From assembly GCA_010015745.1 (NCBI GenBank), contig ML978210.1:124001-188000 (forward strand): a stretch of DNA of 64,000 nt, in the 5' to 3' direction. A program made the position numbers and the translations under genes. Of this stretch, positions 11,282 through 21,968 are shown one piece after another. Position 1 is the first letter of the stretch. Each line of letters starts with the position of its first letter. The DNA is from Setomelanomma holmii (lineage: Eukaryota > Ascomycota > Dothideomycetes > Pleosporales > Phaeosphaeriaceae). The notes beneath the pieces were generated by a model that did no database searches, was not told where the DNA came from, and was given only the letters and a program-made list of their open reading frames with translations.

Positions 11282-13480
11282 GGCGTGAAAAACAGGTAAG
11301 GAGCCATTGCAGCTTGAGAGCCATGACTGCCCTATATAGTCGACTAAACAAGGTCCTTAGCCCTTGCTTTCATCATTAACATCATCGTGGGTGTCGGTCT
11401 GCCCAGTGACGACCTGGATTGCATAGGTAGTGTAGCAGGGCTCGGGACGGCGATGATCTTACAGGTCGTCACGAGTGCATCCATGGTTAAGTGCCGAGCG
11501 GCGGCAGCAGGGCGAGTCGGTGGGTGCTCGGGCGTACACTGGACCTGCCAGATTGGGTAATTGTAGTTGTCGCTGGGATGGATATGGAGAGAGCGAGTGG
11601 TCGGATGGAGAGGTTAATCCGGGGCCGGGCATCTGCATGAAGCCACGATCTGCTGTGCATGGCACGTGATTATCCCTGCACTACAGAGGTTTGCGCCTTT
11701 GCAGGGTAATGTTACGAAGATTCATCGATTTGAGCAGGAAGTGTTCAAGACATGGAAGAGCTTGCCGATATTGCCGGCATCCGCATGACTGCACCAGAAG
11801 AATGCAGTGCATCCTCGATGCAGACGTTGTCCTCGCTTTTCCATGAGAGAAGAGAGGGCGGTCGGAATGCGTCCAAGATGAAGATATGCTTAGTAAGCAT
11901 ATTGAAACAATTCTTTTCCTCCCTACAATCTTAGGCGGTTAGCACGAGCACAACACCAAGCCAGGAGCAAGCCGACCGCAACCCTACCCGTTGGTCACAA
12001 GCCACCATCTCTACAACACCCTCGCCCAGTCATCTCCTTTCCATCGAAGAATCTGCCAATAGGTATCCTGGAGCACTACAGTAGCTTCGCATCGACAACA
12101 TCACCCCAGGTCTGCGACGTCATGTCTGCCCGACCTCACGTATTGTACCTGCCTCCAAACGCGATTCGCTGTCACTCAAGCTTCTCATTTCCATTCGTAC
12201 TACAGTGCTAATCTCGGAGGCATCCGAGATAACCACCCAGCTACCAGGAATGCAATCGCTCGACTGTATTCGCCTGATCTATATCCGCGACGAGTGTACC
12301 GGGAATGAGCGAGTGATCAGCGGTTGCGCGAAAATCTGGGGTAGAAGCTTAGCGCTCGATCGTCCATGAATGTAACTTGACCGATCTTAGCATGCTGGTG
12401 AGCACAACGCCCGCTGGCCCGCGTGCCATAGATGCCCGGCACCAGATCCACAAACACAGCAAATCCTTGCCGGGTCATGCGTTGTGGTCGGATGCCACGA
12501 TGCATGCTTTGCTGCAGCAAAGCAGCAACTTCTAAGCGGGGACACCCGACGTCACTCAGAAGGACAACACACTGCTCAACTTCCTCTTACGGTGCTCCGA
12601 GGACGCACATTGGACATGTAGTCTTGCAACGATGATAGAAAGAGATGATATTCGATATCATGGCTGTTCCTTCCGAATCAACCGATATATGCGATCATAG
12701 GTGCGCCCCAGCAAACAAGCATGCGCAACGGTCCCATGTGGTCAAAAAGGCTCGGCAACAGTGAGTCTATGTGCGCTTGTGCATCGGGTGAACCGGTGTC
12801 TTCTGCTGAGAATCCTCAACGTCGTGGCCAGCAATCTGTGACTCTGCTGTGAAGGAGGCGCAAGGCTTCTTGAAGATGGAACCAAGCGTCGATGTATACC
12901 TGCCGCATTGTCGTTCTTGACGAAGCCCACCGAACTGTTCCACTTTGCTCCATGGTTGCTGACATGCCGCAGAGAGGTGCGATCCACAGTGATAAATATC
13001 TAGATTTCCAGCGATACCGTGCTCTTGCGCAAAGTTGGTGGGTCGTTCAACCGCGTCGCGGAAGGAGCCTGCGTTTCGCACTTGGCCCCAGGTGAGAATC
13101 AATCGCTCTTCCTGTCATGTACCTCTCTTCGGGGAGGACCTCGACGGGAGGCGATATGCAACCCGCCTGGACCGAGGTCTGCGCATCTGGCAGGATGGTG
13201 GCGTAATGGCTGTGAGCGGCCCGTCTTCAACGAACCAAGGAGTCTGGACCAAGGAGTCTAACATCTATGCGAGTGTTTGAATGTCAAGCTCGGACGCGTG
13301 ATAGAAGTCAATGGAGGTGAGAACGATTTGGGTGCATCATCGACCGGCCCCGATGTCTTCGGATAGATTTGAGCAAGAGCATGGCTATTGGGGTCGAGAG
13401 CTGGTGAGCAATGCCTCGAGCCTCCAAAGCTTGTCCGTTCATTGTTCAGTGACTGTACTCAGACTTCAGCTTCTGGTAAG
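11282..13480. other. Gene-poor stretch upstream of the alpha-glucosidase
   Basis: The left end must include the glucosidase promoter. Beyond it I see only short, compositionally random frames on both strands and no splice structure joining them, no tRNA-like A/B boxes and no transposon-like frames. Confidence 0.45.
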
Positions 13481-13921
13481 TCAAGCGATGGGCACTGATT
13501 GCGACGTACCGCTGTCCCGCTGTTCATTGCGAGCCCCATGCTCAGCAGCCGAGTCCCTGCCGTTGGCATTTCCTTCTTCTTTAGTCTTCTCTGCAACGCG
13601 GTAGTATACAGCCCACGCTGGACGGTAATAATCAGAGATCTCCCTGTTTGGGTCTCGTTCGGGACCAAACGGACGACTTGGCTCCTCCTCCTTGCCGACT
13701 TGTGAAAGATGATTGGTCAACTCCTGACCATCATCCAGAGGTTTGTACTCTGGGACTGCTAACCATCTCCGTGGCTCAGGCTCTGATGGCGGTGGCGCAT
13801 TCTTCTTGCGCAGATCTGCGTACAGATTCGAGATCTTACCGCGCGCACGCCTGAAAGACCTTTGCCAACCCTTGTGAGCTGGTTTCTTAGGGTTCGCGTC
13901 ATCGACAGCTCCAGCTAGCAT
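13481..13921 (-). CDS. Hypothetical protein, charged and proline-rich
   Basis: An open frame of 146 codons from ATG at 13921 (156 if an upstream in-frame codon is used). It starts MLAGAVDDANPKKP, has a basic patch (GWQRSFRRARGK), a Pro/Glu-rich middle (APPPSEPEPRRW) and a polar tail with alternating charges. The composition looks coding rather than random, and it is the best candidate gene in the 11.3-16 kb gap. A frame upstream (14292-13996, beginning MSAPRAHLAGAGDN) could be a 5' exon, but I could not find a donor/acceptor pair with matching phase. No family is recognised. Confidence 0.33.
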   Translation of the reverse strand: MLAGAVDDANPKKPAHKGWQRSFRRARGKISNLYADLRKKNAPPPSEPEPRRWLAVPEYKPLDDGQELTNHLSQVGKEEEPSRPFGPERDPNREISDYYRPAWAVYYRVAEKTKEEGNANGRDSAAEHGARNEQRDSGTSQSVPIA

Positions 13922-16045
13922 CGATGGCTGGGTTCTATCAATTGTCAGCAAGCAGAATTGGAGCGACCCCAGGTGGTGTAATAGTTCGTGCGCTCTCAGC
14001 TACAATGCTCCGCAGTACTAGGCTCATGAGGAGGCCTGGCTGTCTTCAGAGCATTTTGTGATTGAGAAAGCCTCAAGACAAAATTAATCGAGGTTATACA
14101 GAGCCTCGCAAGGCGTATGTTTTCGAGAGGAGGTGGTAAGGGCCTCGCACGAATCATTCCACGACCTGGTGACGAAGTTATGGGTACTGACTGAGACTGC
14201 TCTCCGTTGGCAAGATTCCCATGCGACAGCTGCACGGGCGTCGGGTTCGAGTTGTCGCCAGCACCTGCCAGGTGTGCGCGAGGAGCAGACATTGCGATGA
14301 AGTGATAATTTTACGGTAATGAGCACCGGCAGGTGGCAAAGAACTGTCTGATCTGATCAAATTGTGATGAGGCGGAGGTAAGTGGACATGAGAACGAACA
14401 AAGAGGAGCCGGCCACACACAAGAGGGATCAATGACCGCCGCAGGACTTCAATGGTACTGACTGCACTCGGGCTGCAAGACTCTGGTTCATTATACATTC
14501 AATCCAATCCATCGGGCAGGAAGCCCATGACGGCCACAAGGCCTTGCAGCAATACGTGCCCGTTCATGCAGAGGCTCTCTCTCCAAACCGCCCTCTCGCA
14601 ACGTCCTGAATGGCCTTAGACACTTTTGTCTCTTAGGGTTGTATTTGGTCAACTTCTCTGAAGATATACGGGCTTCTGTAAGACGGCAAAACCTGATTGA
14701 CCCTTGTTCGCGATGGTGGAGTGGAACGGGCACGAGGTGTTGCATCGCTTGGTGCCACGTACCACTCTCCTTTGTAAATATGCGAGGACTTCTCGGTCAC
14801 CATGCAACGAATCCATTGAGCAAATGCCAAGCTTCATTACATGCATATAAACGCCAAGATTTATCTGGTTCCGCTACGTGGCTACATCAAAACTCCTCTT
14901 CATAATGACAGACTTTCCCAGATCCACAAACTGGTCAATGATGCAAACTCAGAAGAGACTGTCCACCAAATCCGAGCAAACCGACTCCAAATTCTTTCTC
15001 CAAAGAGCGGAGAAGGACATGTTCTTGAATGACCATCTCGAGGTCGGTGCCGAAGTGCATGTTGGCCTAGCAGTCGGAAGCAGTCGCTGGTAGACTAGCA
15101 CCCGAAAGTTCGGGAGCCAATGATTAGTACCATTACCAACAACGCCCTTGCAGATGCGCACCTTCGTTTCGAGATACCAAAACTCTGGCTCCCTACGGTG
15201 TTGGTCGGCCATTCGCAGGCGATAACCTTGGAGCCACTCTTGCGGAGCCGGGCAAGAACAATTGCTCCGGATCAAGCCATGCTCTGCATGTATCGCCCTC
15301 TGGATCACTCATCCAGAACTCGACTGCTATGTCCCGGCGGCACCATCCCGTGTCATATATGAGCTGATGCTGTACTCATTTTGCCGATTACGGAACGGAG
15401 AAAAGCCGTCAAGTCGAAGTAATGTGTAGAATCCTAATGCAAGGCAGAAATCACGCCAGATGGAATGATTTTCCCGCCTCAAGTGACGTGGGTTGATGTG
15501 GATGCCTTCGACCAAATGTTGTGCTTTGTGTGCGTCGGCTTGATATTCGTACAGATCTTAAGGCTTCAGGGAAGTGCATCTGATGAGCAACGCACAGCAC
15601 AGTCAGAAAACCGGAACATGATATTTCTCCGGATCAAACAATGATGTCCTCGGTTCTTATTGCAATAGCATGGCATGAAAATGTATTCATCGGAGTTTCC
15701 GCTGCGTTTGAGATGTTAGAGCCAGAAAATGCTGGACTGCCGTGCACAGCCACAAGGCCGGTAGGTACGTAGCAAAGTACGACCAAATGCTATGCATCGC
15801 CACAATAACACTGTGTGATAGCTTCTCCTATAGGACATTTTGCGAAAGATATTCGGATTGACCGATCTAAGCCTCACGATAAGAGCGATCTGGACCCTGC
15901 GCGATCTGGACCCTGCGCGATCTCGCATTGCAGCATTAGCGCCAAGGAGCTCCTTAGACATGTATGAGCTTAAGAATGACCATGCAACAACATAATCAGC
16001 CTCTATATTCCTAATACTCATTCTTTTTGGTGTCGCGACAACATC
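13922..16045. other. Gene-poor stretch with a short tandem repeat
   Basis: Apart from the possible 5' exon near 13996-14292 and the 16-bp tandem repeat at 15885-15923, nothing in this interval looks like a gene. The last few hundred bases before 16046 presumably serve as the promoter of the Smr-domain gene. Confidence 0.4.
15885..15923. repeat. 16-bp direct tandem repeat, about 2.4 copies
   Basis: The unit GCGATCTGGACCCTGC occurs at 15885-15900 and 15901-15916, followed by a partial third copy GCGATCT. It is probably a simple local duplication. Confidence 0.8.
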
Positions 16046-16893
16046 ATGGCCATGGAGATGATGCAATTGGGCTCGCGCTGTACGTTCCAAGCCCGCAATG
16101 CGCTCTGGGCGACAGCGCATCGTCTCGAGCGCCTACACAACAAAGTAAAGCTCTTCACTGACATTGCATAGCGCTCAATCACGCTTCCAGCGACACAGAA
16201 GCCGAATACGATCGTCTCCGCGGTCTCGCGCGCGAAGAAGCTGCAAAGCGCTCCTCATGCTTTGACCGCGCGCACCAAGCCTACGAGTCCGGTGACGGCG
16301 CGCGCGCCCACGCCCTCAGCGAAGAAGGCAAGCAGCACGCCGCCAAAATGGAGCAGTACAACAACCAAGCACGCGACTACATCTTCCGCGCCAACAACGC
16401 CGAGTCGCGCGTCCCCGGCGACACCATCGATTTGCACGGCCTGTTCGTCGAAGAAGCAGAGGATGTCCTCGAGCAACGCATCAAGGCCGCGCGAGGCCGC
16501 GGCGAGACCCATCTGCATGTCATCGTCGGCAAGGGAAACCACAGCCGCAACCATGTGCAGAAGATCAAGCCGCGCGTGGAGCAGGTGTGTCGCGAGATGG
16601 GGCTGCAGTACCGCACCGAAGAAAACGAGGGGAGGATGTTCATCAATCTCCAAGGCGGCAATGTGGATCAAATGCCGCCGCCGCCGCAGGCGCCGAGCTA
16701 TGGTGGTGGTGGGTACCAGGGGCAGCATGGGGGACAGCATGGTGGTGGGCAGTATGCTGGGCATGGACAGCAGTATGGAGGACAACAAGGGGGGCAGTAT
16801 CAGCAGCAGGGACAGAATGATGAGATTGAGCAGATGGTTAAGAAGGGATTGCCAAAGTTGCTTAAGAAGCTGGGGTGTTGTACGGTTATGTGA
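16046..16893 (+). CDS. DUF1771-Smr domain protein with Gly/Gln-rich linker and CaaX-like end
   Basis: Two exons, 16046-16079 and 16172-16893, separated by a 92-bp intron (GTACGT donor, CTGAC branch, CATAG acceptor), give 251 residues. Residues 12-80 form the helical DUF1771 region (TEAEYDRLRGLAREEA). The Smr domain follows, with DTIDLHGLFVEEA and the core HVIVGKGNHS. A low-complexity linker of about 65 residues rich in Gly, Gln and His (YGGGGYQGQHGGQHGGG) precedes a short helix. The protein ends KKLGCCTVM, whose last four residues CTVM fit a CaaX prenylation signal. Known biology: eukaryotic Smr domains bind or nick nucleic acids and act in RNA quality control or mismatch-related processes. 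Prenylation and membrane association here are inference. Confidence 0.92.
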
Positions 16894-17881
16894 AGGGGTT
16901 TGGGGTCGGTTGGTATATTTGAGAAGAGGTGGATTGCGTGGTGATATACCCTTAGTTTGTATGGCGATGTACGGGTTATGAATGTTTACATAGCTGGACC
17001 TGTAGATAGAGATCAATGCTAATCACGATGAAATCAGAAGCTCGGTTGCTGTGCCAGCCCAGGTGCCTACCAACTTGCAGCATCAATCGCTCTGTTGACA
17101 GTGCTATTTTGGCTCGTAGATGCTCGATCGCTTGGGCTGCGAAGGTGAACGTCAGCCACCGCATCAATGAGCACCAAGAATCATTCACCACACTCCACGA
17201 TACTTTCGCCGTCGCAGCATCTCCAACTACCCTATCCTCAGTCGTTCGTAGGCAACTTTCCCACATTATAGCCGACCGTCCAATCACCCCGTCCATTATT
17301 TCCACTTCATGCCTGCCCAGCCTCGCTAACCCACGCGAGCTTCGAGCCTCGGCTCAAACCCCGGACCCCGCCTCGCGAAGCTCCACACACGATTCGCCTA
17401 ATCACCCGCGTCAAGATAGCTAACGCGAAGAAGCCATTGGTGTCTCTTACTATGGTTAGTCTAGTGGCCGTGCCACGTTGGGAGGAGTGCGGACGGTGCG
17501 GACCTCGGCGGCGAAGTATGCCGCTGGGCGAGCTGTACCGCTCGCGTACAGCTGGGTATCCTCCCAAAGGCACAACAAGTGAAACAGGTACTTACGCGTA
17601 GAGATATTGCTGATGTAGGTTACTGGAGTTGTACGTGCGTATCAGGGTGATTGCTGACGGCTGAAGTACGCGTAAAGATCACTCATCGAGACGATAAATT
17701 TAAAGCTTACTCGAATTGTGAAGAGCTCAGAACGTTCACGTCGCCCGACGGTTAGATCCGATACCTACAAAAGAACAACAGCGAAGAAGACAGCAGAAGT
17801 GCCACTTCGGTGCTCGCTCCATCGACAGTCACTCTTTACTGCCTAACGTTATCGATCTCTTCGTCTATCCACTCCATCAAC
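16894..17881. other. Intergenic region before the CoA ligase
   Basis: Holds the 3' flank of the Smr gene and the promoter of the CoA ligase. No coding frame or RNA gene is convincing. Two ACGCGT hexamers (17596-17601, 17668-17673) occur in it but are close to chance frequency. Confidence 0.45.
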
Positions 17882-19687
17882 ATGGTCATCAAATCTCAGT
17901 ACTCGTTCCCTCTACCGCAGGTATCACTGCCAACATGGATCTTCGACTCGCCTACCGCGGAGCTGCCAAAGACACCAGCGTATATATCAGCCAAGGAACC
18001 TGAAAAGTACTTTCTTACACTCCATGACTACCGCCTGTGGTCACAACGACTGGCTTTTGGGCTGCGGCGCTCGGGACTTCAGCCAGGCGATCGTGTCCTG
18101 TTGTTTTCAGGAAATACTTTGTTGTTCCCGTCAGTAGTCATGGGCGTGATCATGGCTGAGGGTATCTTTACCGGCGCCAATCCGACCTACGTTGCTCGAG
18201 AACTTGCATACCAGCTCAAGGACTCTGGTGCCAGATATCTGATCTGCGCCGAAGGCAGTCTGGACACTGGCGTCGCAGCTGCCAAACAGATCGGCATGTC
18301 TGCTGACCATATCTTCATCTTTGACGATGGGACTGCGACTTTCCAAGGCCAAAAGGTGGAAAAGAACACAGAAATAGGCAAAGTGCGCCACTGGACAGAA
18401 CTTGTCGTCTCCCCAGAGACAGGCAGCAAATACCACTGGCCGAATCTAAGCACCAAAGACGAACTCGATCGCGTCGTTGCACTCAACTATTCTTCCGGAA
18501 CGACGGGCGTAGCGAAAGGCGTAATGATCACACACAGAAACTACGTCGCAAACTGCTCCCAACAGGTCCACATGAACAGCCAACACCCCGCATACGCCGC
18601 CAAACTGTCCCGCAAAAAGCTTCTCTGCTTCCTACCCATGTACCACGCCATGGCGCAGGCGCAATTCGTCTTCAACGCAATGAAACAGCGCGTGCCCGTG
18701 TACATGATGTCGAAATTCGATTTTCTGGAGATGCTCACGTACGTGCAAAAATACCGCATTACGGACCTCGTGCTCGTCCCGCCCGTCGTCGTCGCAATGG
18801 CCAAACACCCGGCAACCAAGAAATTCGATCTCAGCTCCGTCGAGGCAGTCAACTCGGGCGCTGCACCTCTAGGTCGCGAAGTCAGCGAGGAATTTGAGAA
18901 GCTGTGGCCCAACGGCCAGGTCAATGTCAAGCAGGGCTGGGGCATGACGGAAGTCACGTGTGCGGCGACGACGTTCAGTCCAGCCAAACGGAGTGAGAGT
19001 TTCAGCGTCGGCGAGGTGTTGGCGAATTGTGAGGCGAAGATTGTGCTGGATGATGAAGGGAGGGTGGAAGCGAAGCAAGGTGAGCGGGGGGAGATTTGGG
19101 TGCGCGGGCCGAATGTTATGAAGGGGTATTGGAATAAGCCAGAAGCGACGAGGGAGACGCTGACTGCTGATGGGTGGTTGAAGACGGGGGATGTGGCGTA
19201 TGTGGATAAGGAGAATCATTTCTTCATTGGTAAGTCGATGGTGCGAAGCATGTTCTTTTGTGAAGGTTACTGACTTCAAACCTGGCAGTCGATCGCAAGA
19301 AGGAGCTGATCAAAGTCAAAGGCCTACAGGTCGCACCGGCAGAACTTGAGGCCATGCTCCTAGAAAACGCAGACGTCCAAGACGCCGCGGTCATCGGCGT
19401 CACTATCAACGAAGAGGAACTCCCGCGTGCATACATCGTGCCGCAGACGCCGGACAAAGCGACGCCAGAGGTAGCAGAGAGCATCAAGACGTGGCTTGCG
19501 GAGAGGGTGTCGAGGCATAAGAGACTGGAAGGCGGAGTACACTTCATTGATGCTGTGCCGAAGAATCCTGTAAGTTTTCATGCTAGGGTGTATGTAAGTG
19601 TTGGCTAATTGATGATAGTCGGGCAAGATTTTGAGGAAGCAGTTGAGGGACCAGGCGGCGCTGGAGAGCACGAAGGCCAAGCTATAG
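17882..19687 (+). CDS. Peroxisomal AMP-forming acyl/4-coumarate-type CoA ligase
   Basis: Three exons, 17882-19229, 19289-19569 and 19619-19687, give 565 residues. The ATG is chosen because the frame further upstream has no ATG. Signatures of the adenylate-forming superfamily are present: the P-loop-like LNYSSGTTGVAKGV (about residue 200), GWGMTE, the hinge region DGWLKTGDVAYVD with FIVDRKKELIKVKG restored across intron 1, and the C-terminal SGKILRKQ lysine motif reached across intron 2. Known reaction: ATP-dependent conversion of a carboxylic acid to its CoA thioester through an acyl-adenylate. The protein ends in AKL, a PTS1 peroxisome import signal. The substrate (fatty acid, phenylacetate or phenylpropanoid) cannot be read from sequence. 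It converges on USE1, with 237 bp between the stops. Confidence 0.94.
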
Positions 19688-19924
19688 ACGAGCATCTCAA
19701 TGTGGTTATGTGGTTGGGCCAACATGATAGCGTGACTAGACAGAGCTAGACATCAGGGTTGTAATTTTCATATGCAATCCACACCTCGTCTCATTTATTG
19801 CCAAATTCATACTCACATGTGCATTGGGTATATCCTACTTAAGTTCTCTTTCCATCCTTCCCACCGACATTCGGACTTCCCTTCATCCTCCCCATCCCGA
19901 CATCCACACACCCCTTCCACCCAA

Positions 19925-20882
19925 TCAAAACCGAATCTTCGGCCCAACAAACACAATCAAAAAAGCCACAACCCACAGTCCAAAAATCAACCCATACAAC
20001 TTCATCCTCGCAAACCACCCCCTCCCCTCCGTCATCTTCCTTAGTGTCCCCATTCGCCGACTCGCCGCATCCATATTCAACTGATTCTTATCCAGCCCAT
20101 TCACCGCACGATCTACCACGCTCTTATCACTCTCCAGCGTCTGTCCAAACAGCAGGGATTGCTGCTTGAGTTGCTTCGCCATGTCGAGCAGCGACGTGGT
20201 GAGTGTTTCTTGCTCATTGCGGTCATGTGACAGCAGCGCTTCTGTTTGTGGGAGGTTTGGATCCCCGGTCGTCGCGCTCGCTTTCGAGGGGAACAGCGCG
20301 TTCCCACTTGCTGTTTGTGCGCCTTGCGCATCGCCGCTCTTGCCGCGCCGTCGGATCTCAGATGTCAGGTTTTCTGCGGCGTTGCGGAGCGCTTCGTTCC
20401 CCTCGGTTGAGGTGGAGACGTCGCGGCCTGCATCTGCTTGTACGCGCGGCGCATATGATGGGAAAGTGTCTGAGTCTGAGTCGTCTGAGTCCACTGAACC
20501 TTCTGAGTCTGTGTCATCGAGCTGGTTGAGCTCGTATATGCGCTGGTTGAGCTGTTTGATGAGCTCGCGTTTCTGCTGGAGGTCGGTTTGGAGGGCGGCT
20601 TTTCTGGATTTGGAGGGGATGGTGGAGGCGGAGTGTTCAAGGTTGAGGAGAAGGGTTCGCGCGTGTTCTACGTTCTATGGAGTTTGTTTAGTGGGTTGCG
20701 TTGAGGGAGTGCGCAAGGTGCGAGGTACATACGGCGCTTACGCGTGTGCGCTCATAATTTGACTTGCGTAATTGTGGTGATGGGTCTACGAGGACTATGC
20801 GCTCTAGTCTCGATAGTAACCGATTCAGGTTTATTGATGTCGTGTCAGGATTTGTGGAAAGGGACTTCGGTCTTGTCGCCAT
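19925..20882 (-). CDS. USE1: Use1-type SNARE of ER-Golgi retrograde transport
   Basis: Exons 20882-20733 and 20674-19925, with a 58-bp intron (GTATGT donor, CATAG acceptor), give 299 residues. The N-terminal region contains INLNRLLSRLERI and a predicted coiled coil with NQRIYELNQL. The SNARE-like helix lies at about residues 205-265 (LTTSLLDMAKQLKQQSL to LDKNQLNMDAASRRMG). A single C-terminal membrane anchor (YGLIFGLWVVAFLIVFVG) ends the protein, the tail-anchored shape of Use1. Known role: Q-SNARE acting with Sec20, Ufe1 and Sec22 in fusion of COPI vesicles with the ER. An acidic Asp/Ser run near residue 115 is a probable disordered linker. The family assignment rests on architecture and overall resemblance. 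Confidence 0.82.
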
Positions 20883-21485
20883 GATGTCGTTTGGTGCCTT
20901 TGTGCGTACGGTGGTGAGTAACTTTAAGTCAGGAATTCGTTCGCACGTCGTGTTGCTGTTGAGTCACGGGAAGACCGGACTGGTTACTGTGCATAAGCTT
21001 CAAATTCTCGGTGATTCCAAAAGCGCGAATTCTCCATTTGTTGCGCAGCTGCTCCAGAGTCGTTATGAAATGTGTCGTTTTACCCAGTGTCGAGTCGGAG
21101 GTCCGACGTCACTAACTTAGACGCGCTGGGTAGCTGCATCCAATAGCGTGGAAGTGGGTTCAATTCACGCGTGCAATGAACACGACCCTTCACAACGTTC
21201 ACATACTGTGTACTGATCACCATCCCTAGTGAATCGGATGACTGTTAGAAACGTGCACTCAAGGGAGAGGCATTTCTTGAATGATACTTGTATATGTTTG
21301 GTCATCAATCGTTACTATTATTCTAATTACATGCAGCAGACACCTAAAATCGCCGTAGCCATAGAGTACATCAAGTACGCCTCAACATTTGAAATCAGTG
21401 TGTAGTCTTCCTTCCAAGCCCACATTCTGACGCTTGTTGTAAACCTCATAAACAGATATGAGACTGGATTTTAATCCCATCGTGT
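20883..21485. other. Intergenic region
   Basis: The USE1 promoter and the 3' flank of the small gene at 21486. No gene is seen. Confidence 0.45.
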
Positions 21486-21968
21486 CTAGCCGCGAAGAGT
21501 GGTTGTGTCGCGAGGCTCCTTGTTCTGGGCCGCAGACGCAGCGGAAGGTCCACGAGTGAAGCTAAATCATGTCAATGAAAGCACTGTAGACTGAGATAGG
21601 GATCAAATGTACTTGTTCCACAGGCTACCCATGAATCCGACCTTTCCGTAGGAATCGTGCAGGGACTGTCTTCGTGCAGCATTCTGATCGTCTTCAGGGC
21701 GCTTCAAGCTGTGTAGGTTTCCGAAACGCTGACCAGCAGACGACTGTGCGATGGATTAGCCAAAAATTGTCCTAGAGGACCATACGGAGTACAAGTAACT
21801 TACCCTTCGTCGGCCGTCTGTCGGTGATGAAGGTCCGGAGTTCATTGATGAATCAGATGCACGTCGGTCGTTGTCTTGCTTGGGTGCTTCTGGCATTGCT
21901 GGAACGGTATTGTCTCCGAAAACCTTGTGGCTTTGCGAAGAGTACTTCTGATGAAATGGGGAAGGCAT
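21486..21968 (-). CDS. Small conserved-looking fungal protein, three exons
   Basis: Exons 21968-21804, 21743-21613 and 21561-21486, with introns of 60 and 51 bp (GTAAGT and GTACAT donors), join in phase to 123 residues. None of the exons is longer than 55 codons, so the gene is easily missed. The protein begins MPSPFHQKYSSQSHK, has a polar Ser/Pro region, then FGNLHSLKRPEDD and an RRQS-type segment, and a hydrophobic-aromatic motif VGFMGSLWNNFTRG that is completed only by the second splice. Small fungal proteins with a repeated RRxS and a C-terminal FxGxLWNxxTRG motif are familiar to me, but I cannot name a function. Clean splice sites and phase agreement support a real gene. Confidence 0.7.

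Noticed and set aside
17445..17480. Possible tRNA: A-box-like TGGTTAGTCTAGTGG
   Set aside because: No B-box follows within tRNA distance.
17596..17673. Two ACGCGT boxes upstream of the CoA ligase
   Set aside because: They are 72 bp apart and upstream of a gene with no cell-cycle role, and single hexamers are expected about every 4 kb.
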